A stretch of 64,000 bases of DNA from Mycobacterium sp. GA-1285 (GTDB lineage: Bacteria; Actinomycetota; Actinomycetes; Mycobacteriales; Mycobacteriaceae): positions 1 through 64,000 of the forward strand of contig NZ_LQIS01000003.1 in the NCBI RefSeq assembly GCF_001499905.1, written 5' to 3'. This document shows, one piece after another, positions 18,007-25,207 of this stretch. Position 1 is the first letter of the stretch, and every line of letters begins with the position of its first letter. The notes below the pieces were generated by a model. It worked only from the letters and a program-made list of their open reading frames with translations, had not been told where the DNA came from and did no database searches. The position numbers were made by a program, and so were the translations under genes.

Positions 18007-20298
18007 TTACCGGCGCAGAAGCGCAGCCATCACCTCTTTGGAGGGCACGGTCGCGGTGGTCAGCGCGATGGTGTGCCGCCCGACGGGCACGTGCACCACT
18101 GGACCGGTCGGCTCGCCGTCGAGCAACACCGCGACATCGGGTGGCAGCGCGGCGAGTTCGACACGAGTGGCGGTGTCGGTCGAGACGTCGATGGACGACG
18201 TGTCCAGTGACGCGAGCCCGGCCCTGTCGACATCGACGGTGATGTCGGCGACGCCGGTCAGCTTCAGCGTCAAGAAGGGTATCGGTTCAACGGCAGGACC
18301 TGTGCGCCACAGCAGCTCGGTGTACAGGCCGGGGGACAGGTCGAGGTCGGGTTCGACGCCGCGGCGGCGACGGATCGTGCGCGTCGGGTCGGGGCGCGCA
18401 TACGACCGCGCGTCGACGGATGCGACGGCGCCACGCCGACCGGCGAGCGCGGGATCGGCCGTCAGGTTCGACAACCACCAAACCCGCTGCGGCCCAAGGC
18501 CGAGATCCGGCCGCACCAGTCGCGGATACCAGGAGTAGGTGATGTGTCCGGGGTCGGCCTGGCGGAGTCCGGTGCCCATGTGCGCGATCGGGTCGTCGAA
18601 CTCGTCGTCGAGCATCCACGTGACGTGATCCTCGAAGGGATAGACGGTGAATCGGTAGCGGTAACCGAGCCGGTCCAACTCGAGCACCTGTGACAGCACG
18701 GAAGTGATCGGGACGAACTGGTCGAGCACGCCGTGGGCGATGACGAACGGAAGCCATCGCCCGTTGGGCAGCAGCTCCCAGGTATCGCCTTCGCGGGCGC
18801 AGTGCGAGTTCAGGTCCAAGTCGCCGGGGACGTCGACGTTCGGCAGTAGTCGAACCCCGCAGACAGGCGGTCCGGCCAGCACCACGGCTTGCGCGAACAC
18901 TTCCGGGTACGTGAGCCCTAGCTTGTACGCCCCGTAGCCGCCCATGGAGTAGCCGGAGACCACCGTGCGGTTGGGATCGGTGCCGAGTTGTTCGGCCACC
19001 CGCGCCCACACCTCCCACACGTCGAGTTCGCCTTCGTCGAAGTACCAGCACGACGGTCCGCGCGCCAGCGGTGTCACCACCACCGATTCGCGGTCCTCGC
19101 AGACCTGATGGAGCAGCCGCGGATCGATCGCGGCGAACTGGTTCTGGCCCAACGCAAGTGAGTGCAGCAGCAGCGTCAGCGGCAGCTTGCGGCCGGGCGT
19201 GTAGGTCGAGGGCAGGCACACCGAGTAGGGCTGCACGCGGCCGAGGAACTGTGGATCGGTGCTCAGGATGTTCGTCTTCGCGACACCTTGGCCCAGTTCG
19301 ATCGAGGAGACGTACCAGCGGGTGGATGTACCGAGCACGACCGGCTCTTCGGTGGTGGCGCGGTCGGCGAGTCGGTCCCACGCGATCGCCACGGAGAACT
19401 CGGTGACGTCGCCGTCGCTGAGTGCGGCGGCCTGGGCCTGATCGGACCAGAAGTTCAGGTGCGCCTTCTCCTGCTGGTGGGTGCGGAAGGCGACGTTGTA
19501 GACGTTCGGCTGGCCGGGCCGGGCGCCGCGGCTCACCGGAACGTCGGCGAAGCGGTCGCCGGCGGCGTTGGCCAACCCGGCGGCAAGCCGGATCGTCCAG
19601 GTGCCTTCGGGCTTGACGAGTGCGCGGGGCACCTTCGCGATGAAGGACCGGGACTGCATGTCGACAGCGTGTTCGACGGGTGTCGACGCCTGTGTGGTGA
19701 GGTCGATCAGCCGCGCGCCCTCTGCAGAGACGAGCAGGGCTGTGTCGATGCCGGCGGAGGTGGCGCCGGCGTTCGCGGGCCACTTGTTGGTGGGCGCTGC
19801 GGAGCGGTCGGTGTCGAAGGTCAACAGCGCGATGGGGATTGACGGGTCGAGCAGGGTGTTCCAGTCGACGCGCCACCATGTGTGGGTGTCGGTGAGGCCG
19901 ATCGCCACGCGGAAGATGTCGGCGCCGTTGCGGGCCGCGGGTCCGTCGGGGTAGACGTAGGTGCCGCGCGGGGGCACCAGTCCGCCGGTCGGGATGTCGA
20001 CGAGCAATCCGGTCGCGCCGTGGTCGTCGTAGAGGAAGTCGGTCCAGAAGAACGCGCCGTCGGCGTAGCGGCCGGTACCGCAGGTGCGCGGAAAGTGCTC
20101 GCCGAACGGCCAGTCGCTTGGCGCGGGGAGTCGAGGCTCGGGTCGCAGCGCGGCGGACGGGACGCCCTCGGGCATCCCGTTGATGACGACGAGTTCGGAA
20201 GGCGGAGCGGATGATTCGGCTGTAATGGCTCTGAGGACGTTGCCGGTTGCGCGGAGTCCGATTCGGATGGGCTGCAGCGCCAGGTCGATGAGGGACAT
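18007..20298 (-). CDS. Large alpha/beta-hydrolase (esterase) with N-terminal accessory domain
   Basis: A 763-residue protein. The first 300 or so residues are beta-rich and lack hydrolase motifs. From about 360 there is an esterase/PHB-depolymerase-like domain with the nucleophile elbow GYSMGG, an oxyanion-type LLLHS and a later HGVLDQF plus FEDHVTW that would supply Asp and His. The C-terminal 100 residues are again beta-rich (DITVDVDRAG, VHVPVGRHTIALTT). It may hydrolyse polymeric or bulky esters. No cleavable signal peptide is obvious, though the N-terminus has a mild hydrophobic stretch. It probably shares a transcript with the MFS gene 10 bases downstream. Confidence 0.8.
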   Translation of the reverse strand: MSLIDLALQPIRIGLRATGNVLRAITAESSAPPSELVVINGMPEGVPSAALRPEPRLPAPSDWPFGEHFPRTCGTGRYADGAFFWTDFLYDDHGATGLLVDIPTGGLVPPRGTYVYPDGPAARNGADIFRVAIGLTDTHTWWRVDWNTLLDPSIPIALLTFDTDRSAAPTNKWPANAGATSAGIDTALLVSAEGARLIDLTTQASTPVEHAVDMQSRSFIAKVPRALVKPEGTWTIRLAAGLANAAGDRFADVPVSRGARPGQPNVYNVAFRTHQQEKAHLNFWSDQAQAAALSDGDVTEFSVAIAWDRLADRATTEEPVVLGTSTRWYVSSIELGQGVAKTNILSTDPQFLGRVQPYSVCLPSTYTPGRKLPLTLLLHSLALGQNQFAAIDPRLLHQVCEDRESVVVTPLARGPSCWYFDEGELDVWEVWARVAEQLGTDPNRTVVSGYSMGGYGAYKLGLTYPEVFAQAVVLAGPPVCGVRLLPNVDVPGDLDLNSHCAREGDTWELLPNGRWLPFVIAHGVLDQFVPITSVLSQVLELDRLGYRYRFTVYPFEDHVTWMLDDEFDDPIAHMGTGLRQADPGHITYSWYPRLVRPDLGLGPQRVWWLSNLTADPALAGRRGAVASVDARSYARPDPTRTIRRRRGVEPDLDLSPGLYTELLWRTGPAVEPIPFLTLKLTGVADITVDVDRAGLASLDTSSIDVSTDTATRVELAALPPDVAVLLDGEPTGPVVHVPVGRHTIALTTATVPSKEVMAALLRR

Positions 20299-20350
20299 GG
20301 CCCTAACGTAGGAGGAGTGCGGCGTCCCGCGGGGGATTACGGCCGGAGTC

Positions 20351-20773
20351 TCAGCAGGGCGCTTTGATCTCGAAGGGCATCGTCCGCGACTGGCCCGGAT
20401 TGCCCGGGTCGGAGCCGACGACGGTGCCGGAGATGGTGTAGATACTGCCGTCGTTGGTCGCCTCGGCCTTACCGTTGTCGCCGCCGGCGACGCCGTTCAG
20501 GTCGTTGATGTTCTGTATGTTGACGGTCCGGACGATCGGCTGCGCGCCGCCGAGTTCCAAGAACACCTCGGCCCGTCCCGGCTTGGCGCTCGCGTCGATC
20601 AGCAACGTCCACTCTTGCCGGGTGCACTCGACGGATTGGGTTTCCACGGTGGTGCCGTCGACGGTGACTTCGCCGGACTGCGCGGATGGTTCGGTGGGTG
20701 TCGACCCGGTCAAGCCGCATCCGGAGACGACGGCCGCCGCCGCCACTGCTAGTGCACTCGGTCGAAATCTCAT
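20351..20773 (-). CDS. LpqH/19-kDa-antigen-family lipoprotein
   Basis: A 140-residue lipoprotein: signal peptide with lipobox VSGC (Cys19), a Thr/Ser/Pro-rich linker, then a domain with the family pattern TVDGTTVETQSVECTRQ, a matching C-terminal Cys, and VNIQNINDLNG. The family includes the TLR2-active 19-kDa lipoprotein LpqH of Mycobacterium tuberculosis; the molecular role is unclear. The frame extends to 20809, but ATG 20773 has GGAGGTG 4 bases upstream and gives the canonical signal sequence. It is divergent from the DUF1206 gene. Confidence 0.85.
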   Translation of the reverse strand: MRFRPSALAVAAAAVVSGCGLTGSTPTEPSAQSGEVTVDGTTVETQSVECTRQEWTLLIDASAKPGRAEVFLELGGAQPIVRTVNIQNINDLNGVAGGDNGKAEATNDGSIYTISGTVVGSDPGNPGQSRTMPFEIKAPC

Positions 20774-20895
20774 CGCACACCTCCACCCCGCACTGCAGGT
20801 TACTCCCACGACCGTGGGTGTTCGGTGACTTAGTACCGTTTTGCCGGAAATGGGCCGGGGTAATCGAGCCGCGTGTCAGGCGGTCCGGCCGGAGC

Positions 20896-21705
20896 ATGAG
20901 CTTCAAGGGCGCAGTCAACGATGCCACCGGAAATCGCGTGGTCCAGTTTTTCGCGCGCGCGGGATATCCGGTCAGCGGAACACTGCACCTGCTCGTGGCT
21001 TACACGATCCTGCGGATCGCGTTGGGCTTCGGCGGCGAGGCCGACCAGTCCGGCGCGCTGACGACCCTGGCCACCGAGGGTGGGGGAACGTTCTCGCTGT
21101 GGATAGTCGCCGGCGGGCTCATCGCGTTGGCGATGTGGCGATTCGCGGAGACGGTGTTGGGTCTGCATCCCGGTGAAAGCGCCGAGGCGCACAAGCGTGA
21201 TTCGCCACTGATGAACCGGCTCAGGGCTTTTGGGCTGGCGCTGGTCTACTGCGCAGTCGCCTTCACCGCGATCCAGTTCGCGCTGGGGGCACGGACGCGC
21301 GGCAGCGAGCAGACCGCCGGCTTGAGCGCGAGGTTGATGCAGTCCGACGGCGGCAAGGCGGTTCTGGTGCTCGTGGGCCTGTCGATCGCGGTGACCGGTG
21401 CCTATTTCGTCCATAAAGGCGCGTCGAGGAGATTCCTCAAAGACCTCACCGTCCCGGGCGGCCGGCTGATCACGGTGCTGGGCATCTGTGGCCACGTCGC
21501 CGAGGGTTTGGTGCTGTTCGCGGCCGGCCTGTCGGTGGTGGTGGCGACCTATGTGAGTGATCCGGCCAAGTCGACCGGCCTCGATGGTGCGGTGAAGGCG
21601 CTCGGACGTGCGCACTACGGCGAGGCAATCCTGATCGTCGCGGCAACGGGTTTCGCGGCCTACGGGTTGTACTGCTTCGCTTTGGCTCGGTACTCCCGTA
21701 TGTGA
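20896..21705 (+). CDS. DUF1206 integral membrane protein
   Basis: A 269-residue protein with six predicted membrane segments arranged as repeated pairs, matching DUF1206 (pattern ARAGYPVSGTLHLLVAYTIL, later ICGHVAEGLVLFAAG and ATGFAAYGLYCF). Function is unknown in this family. A long open frame reaches back to 20686, but homologues usually begin near this ATG. GGAG lies only one base upstream, too close for a normal ribosome-binding site, so the true start may be slightly different. It is followed after 60 bases by the CsbD gene, as a likely two-gene unit. Confidence 0.82.
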   Translation: MSFKGAVNDATGNRVVQFFARAGYPVSGTLHLLVAYTILRIALGFGGEADQSGALTTLATEGGGTFSLWIVAGGLIALAMWRFAETVLGLHPGESAEAHKRDSPLMNRLRAFGLALVYCAVAFTAIQFALGARTRGSEQTAGLSARLMQSDGGKAVLVLVGLSIAVTGAYFVHKGASRRFLKDLTVPGGRLITVLGICGHVAEGLVLFAAGLSVVVATYVSDPAKSTGLDGAVKALGRAHYGEAILIVAATGFAAYGLYCFALARYSRM

Positions 21706-21765
21706 CGTTTCCATTCGTGGCTGGCGAGGTATCCGAGCGGGAAGGAGAGTCCGAGGAGGAACATC

Positions 21766-21939
21766 GTGAGCGCAGCGGACAAAGCACGGAACAAGGTCGA
21801 CAACCTTGCAGGCAAGGCGAAGGAGGCGCTCGGCAACCTGACCGGTGACCCGCTCACCCGCGACGAGGGCCGCAGCGATCAGGCGAAAGCCAACTTCAAA
21901 GACGCCGGCGAGAAAATCAAGGACGCTTTCAAGAAGTAA
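21766..21939 (+). CDS. CsbD-family small stress protein
   Basis: A 57-residue, highly charged, hydrophilic protein starting at GTG with GAGGAGGA 6 bases upstream. It has the CsbD pattern of NLAGKAKEALGNLTGD, then DEGRSDQAKANFKDAG and a Lys-rich end. CsbD proteins accumulate in general stress response, for example under sigma B in Bacillus, and their biochemical role is unknown. Position after the DUF1206 gene on the same strand suggests co-transcription. Confidence 0.85.
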   Translation: MSAADKARNKVDNLAGKAKEALGNLTGDPLTRDEGRSDQAKANFKDAGEKIKDAFKK

Positions 21940-21975
21940 GCACCCCGGTTCAGTCGTAGATGATCGGGTGAAAGC

Positions 21976-23217
21976 CTACTGGGTCGTGTGGTAGTCGACC
22001 TGCCAGTGCTTGATGCCGTTGATCATGGGCGAGCGCAACCGTTCCGGCGTGCCGACGGCTTCCAGATCCGGTAGGTGGTCGGCGATTGCGTTGAACATCA
22101 GGTCGACCGTCATCCTCGCAAGGTTGGCGCCGATGCAGTAGTGCGCACCGGTACCGCCGAAAGCCAAGTGCGGATTGGGGCTTCGCAGAATGTCGAAGGT
22201 GAACGGATCATCGAAGACGTCCTCGTCGAAGTTCGCCGACCGGTAGAACAGCACCAACCGCTGGCCCCTCTTGATCGGCACGCCGGACAATTCGGTGTCG
22301 GCGATCGCGGTGCGCTGGAACGCGGTGATCGGCGTCGCCCACCGGATGATCTCGTCGGCGGCGGTTTTCGGCCGATCCCGTTTGAACAACTCCCACTGGT
22401 CGGGGAAGTCGGTGAAGGCCATCATGCCCTGGGTGATGGAGTTGCGGCTGGTCTCGTTACCGGCGATCGCGAGCGTGACGACGAACATGCCGAATTCGGC
22501 GTCGCTGAGCTGCCCGTCGGCGTCGGCGTCGATCAGCGTGGTGACGATGTCGTCACCCGGATCGGTGGCTTTGCGCTGCGCGAGTTGCATGGCATACCAC
22601 ATCAATTCGGCCGCCGAACCGAGCGCGTCGTACTCGGCGAACTCGGGATCGTCGTCGCCGATCATGCGGTTGGACCAGTCGAAGAGTCTCTCGCGGTCTT
22701 CGAGCGGAACACCGAGCAGCCCGGCGATGGCCTGCAGCGGTAGCTCGCGGGCGACTTGCAGGACGAAGTCGCCGGAGCCGGCTTCAGCGGCCTGCGCGGC
22801 GATGCGTTGGGCGCGATTGCTCAGTTCCTCGCGCAGTCGCTCGACGGCGCGGGGCGTGAAACCGCGCGCGACGATTCTGCGTAGGCGAGCGTGCTCCGGG
22901 TCGTCCATCATGATCATCGACGCCCGGCCCGCCTCGACCTGGCCTCCGCCGCCGGCCACCTTGTAGCGCGGCACCACGGATTTGGCCGCTGAGGAGAAGA
23001 CGTCGGTACGCAGCGAGACCTCCCGGACGTCGCGATGTTTGGTAACCACCCAGTAGCCCCCGTCGCCGAAGCCGCCCACGTCGGGTGGCTGCTCGTTCCA
23101 CCAGATCGGCGCGCAGCGACGCAGTTCGGCGAACTCCTCGACCGGAAGCCGGTGCGCGTAGATGTCGGGGTCGGTGAAGTCGAATCCTGCGGGCAGGCTC
23201 GGTGAAGTGGCGTTCAT
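21976..23217 (-). CDS. cyp125: Cytochrome P450, CYP125-like (steroid side-chain hydroxylase)
   Basis: A 413-residue P450. CYP125 features are clear: FDFTDPDIYAHRLPVEE at the start, PIWWNEQ, the I-helix AGNETSRNS and the heme loop FGGTGAHYCIG with Cys361. CYP125 enzymes oxidise the terminal carbon (C26/27) of cholesterol and cholestenone. The family call is strong, but actinobacteria carry several CYP125 paralogues, so the substrate is inferred. The open frame runs far upstream, but ATG 23217 overlaps the stop of the upstream hydrolase as ATGA, giving a coupled pair. No ferredoxin or KstR-controlled sterol genes are visible nearby, so this is not the main cholesterol locus. Confidence 0.88.
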   Translation of the reverse strand: MNATSPSLPAGFDFTDPDIYAHRLPVEEFAELRRCAPIWWNEQPPDVGGFGDGGYWVVTKHRDVREVSLRTDVFSSAAKSVVPRYKVAGGGGQVEAGRASMIMMDDPEHARLRRIVARGFTPRAVERLREELSNRAQRIAAQAAEAGSGDFVLQVARELPLQAIAGLLGVPLEDRERLFDWSNRMIGDDDPEFAEYDALGSAAELMWYAMQLAQRKATDPGDDIVTTLIDADADGQLSDAEFGMFVVTLAIAGNETSRNSITQGMMAFTDFPDQWELFKRDRPKTAADEIIRWATPITAFQRTAIADTELSGVPIKRGQRLVLFYRSANFDEDVFDDPFTFDILRSPNPHLAFGGTGAHYCIGANLARMTVDLMFNAIADHLPDLEAVGTPERLRSPMINGIKHWQVDYHTTQ

Positions 23218-24155
23218 GGCGTGGAGTCCAGCTGGGATCGCAGATAACCGAGCACCTCGTCCGCGGTGGCGAAGCCGCCGAGGTGGCTTTCCTGGTGCCG
23301 CAGAACGAGTTCCGCGTTCGGCAACAGGTCGATGGCGGCCTCCGCGCACCGTAGCGGCACGATGTTGTCGGCATCGCCGTGCCACCACCGCACCGGTGCG
23401 CTGACGTCGCTGAGCCGAAAACGCCAGTCGCGACCGAAGAGTCGGGCGTCGTCGACGATCGCCTGGAAGCGACCTTTGGAGATCAGGACGAGGTCGTCGA
23501 TGAACATGCCCTCCATCTCGGGATCCTTGAGCACTCGCCGGTCGCCCTCGGGCACCACGCCGGCGTAGGCCTGGCAGGCGTAGTGCGCGAGGGGTAACAC
23601 CGGCAGCAGCAACAGGTGAACCGTCTCGGCGATCGGCCGGCGAAGCCCGTGCAGAAGTGGTGCGAAGCGGCGGGCCAGGTCGATGGCGCCCGTAGCGAGG
23701 GCATCGGGTCCGACCGACGGGACGACGCCCCCGAGCACCGCCACCGCGACGACTCGGCTGGCAAGCGGCGGCACGGCGGCGCAGGCAAGGGCGTAGGGAC
23801 CGCCACCGGACAGGCCCACGACGGCGAGGCGTTGGGCGCCGAGGGCGTCGGCGACGTGCGTCATGTCCGCCGCCCAGTCCGCCACGGACTCGTAGGGGTG
23901 CGGGTCGGAGAGGCCGGTTCCCGGACGGCCGACGACGATCACGCGCAGATTGAGCTTCTCGGCGGCGCGGCGCCCGAGGAGTGGGAACTGGCGACGGCCG
24001 CCGGGTGTCCCGTGGAACCACAGCACCGGGTCACCGGCCGGGGCTCCGAACTCCGCAAAACCGAGGCGGCGTCCGTCGCGCAGATAGAAGCGTCCCTCGG
24101 CGCGGGGCTTCTCGACCCGAGGGACTCGAACCGGGTGGCGTACCAGGTTGACCAT
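23214..24155 (-). CDS. Alpha/beta-hydrolase
   Basis: A 313-residue hydrolase. The oxyanion segment WFHGTPGG, nucleophile elbow GLSGGG, acid in WWHGDADNIVP and His in HQESHLGG give a complete Ser-Asp-His triad. This pattern is common in esterases and lipases of mycobacteria. No signal peptide is seen. It overlaps the CYP125-like gene by 4 bases (ATGA), so the two proteins are made from one message and may act on the same lipid or sterol ester. The substrate is not determinable. Confidence 0.85.
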   Translation of the reverse strand: MVNLVRHPVRVPRVEKPRAEGRFYLRDGRRLGFAEFGAPAGDPVLWFHGTPGGRRQFPLLGRRAAEKLNLRVIVVGRPGTGLSDPHPYESVADWAADMTHVADALGAQRLAVVGLSGGGPYALACAAVPPLASRVVAVAVLGGVVPSVGPDALATGAIDLARRFAPLLHGLRRPIAETVHLLLLPVLPLAHYACQAYAGVVPEGDRRVLKDPEMEGMFIDDLVLISKGRFQAIVDDARLFGRDWRFRLSDVSAPVRWWHGDADNIVPLRCAEAAIDLLPNAELVLRHQESHLGGFATADEVLGYLRSQLDSTP

Positions 24156-24203
24156 TCCGACTGAATCGTAAACACGCCCAGCGGGCGTCCGGCCGGAAAC
24201 GAA

Positions 24204-24326
24204 CTATTCGGAAACCGGCGGAGGAGTCTCCTCTGGGCAGGCGAGATCAGTTGGCTGACAGGGCGGATCCGGATCGGTCTCGTGATGGTATGGGTAGTCG
24301 CAGTTCAATTCCCAGGGGAATGGCAT
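24204..24326 (-). CDS. Candidate 40-residue Cys/Pro/Asp-rich peptide
   Basis: A short open frame from ATG 24326 to TAG 24204. The peptide starts MPFPWELNCDYPYHHE, contains three Cys and is rich in Pro, Asp and Glu, ending PPPVSE. Ahead of the ATG, in the same frame, are codons for SWAVAHADGER, which look like the end of a signal peptide with an AHA cleavage site, but a TAG stop at about 24382 leaves no usable start codon for it. It may therefore be a secreted micropeptide gene with a damaged 5' end, or chance. The 290-base interval holds nothing else. Confidence 0.35.
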   Translation of the reverse strand: MPFPWELNCDYPYHHETDPDPPCQPTDLACPEETPPPVSE

Positions 24327-24445
24327 ACGCTCTCCATCGGCGTGGGCAACAGCCCATGACGCTACGCAGCGGTTAGCAGTGCCGGGTAACTATCCGGTAT
24401 GGAATGCGTTGCGAATACAGAACATGCATTCTTCTGTGCCTGATG

Positions 24446-25177
24446 TCATTGCGGCCGTTCGAAGTGCTGGTAGTCCTTCGGGTTCTGCCAATCACCGCCC
24501 CACGTCCAACCGCGGTCGGTGAAAATCCGCACCGCTGGATCGCCGTCGTGCAGCAGGCCCGGGTCGATGCGGTTGCGGTCGAGATAGGGGCCGGCGTTGG
24601 CGGGCTGGAGGTCGCCCGCGTCGTCGATGTACGGGTTGAGAAGGGGATTGATGTCGATGGCCCGGCCGTACGCGTGGTGGGACCAGTTGCCGGACCCGGG
24701 GATGTCGCGGCAGTTGAACGCCGAAGTGTTGTTGTCGCGCATGGACAATTCGTCTTCGGCCCCCGGGTAATGGTCGGGAGTCTGCATCTTCTCGATCGGA
24801 TAGCGCGCTTGGCGGAGCTCCTCGAAGATCGCGATGACCTCGGCCACCAGGTCCTCGTGCACGACCAACTCGCCGCGGTGCGTCTGGAGATCCATTCCGA
24901 GATAGTCGATCTCGACCCGTCGCAACCGCTCCGGCCCCAGCGGGCAACCGGGTCGCCAACTTTCACCGAGTTCGGCTGCGGTGACGGGAAGGACTTGGGC
25001 AGGGGGCGGCGTGGTCGTCGGCGCCGGAGGAGGAGGTGCGGCGGTGGTCGGTGGTGCAGTGGTCGTGCTCGGTGGCGGGGTGGATGCAGCCGGTGGTGGT
25101 GGGGAACCGCACTGCACGAGCAGCGTGCACGCCGCTGCGATCGCAACGACGACCATCCGACGACGACAGCGGGCCAC
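24446..25177 (-). CDS. Exported M15-type peptidase (D-Ala-D-Ala carboxypeptidase/L,D-endopeptidase-like) lipoprotein
   Basis: A 243-residue lipoprotein: signal peptide with lipobox LVQC (Cys23), a Pro/Thr-rich linker of about 40 residues, then an M15 domain. The zinc-ligand segment SHHAYGRAIDINP (His and Asp) and the terminal DYQHFE (His) are both visible. Enzymes of this type cut peptidoglycan peptides. The GTG start has TACGAT 6 bases upstream, the leaderless arrangement. It is downstream of the amine oxidase gene on the opposite side of a 30-base gap and on the same strand, so some read-through from the large operon is possible. Confidence 0.82.
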   Translation of the reverse strand: MARCRRRMVVVAIAAACTLLVQCGSPPPPAASTPPPSTTTAPPTTAAPPPPAPTTTPPPAQVLPVTAAELGESWRPGCPLGPERLRRVEIDYLGMDLQTHRGELVVHEDLVAEVIAIFEELRQARYPIEKMQTPDHYPGAEDELSMRDNNTSAFNCRDIPGSGNWSHHAYGRAIDINPLLNPYIDDAGDLQPANAGPYLDRNRIDPGLLHDGDPAVRIFTDRGWTWGGDWQNPKDYQHFERPQ

Positions 25178-25183
25178 GGCCGG

Positions 25184-25189
25184 ATCGTA
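25184..25189 (-). promoter_or_regulatory. -10 box for leaderless M15 lipoprotein
   Basis: On the minus strand the box reads TACGAT, 6 bases before the GTG at 25177. It gives the M15 gene its own promoter despite the close upstream operon. Confidence 0.5.
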
Positions 25190-25207
25190 CTGTGTCCGGC
25201 AACGTGG

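Noticed and set aside
16554..18242. Long rightward open frame of 562 codons over the MFS gene
   Set aside because: It is the antisense shadow of the MFS transporter and neighbouring esterase, with Arg/His/Asp-rich composition typical of high-GC antisense frames and no recognisable domain.
18287..19879. Leftward frame of 530 codons inside the large esterase
   Set aside because: Out-of-frame shadow with extreme Arg content; the real frame carries the GYSMGG hydrolase motif.
24156..24445. KstR-type sterol operator near the CYP125-like operon
   Set aside because: No TNNAACNNGTTNNA-like palindrome was seen upstream of the hydrolase-P450 pair.
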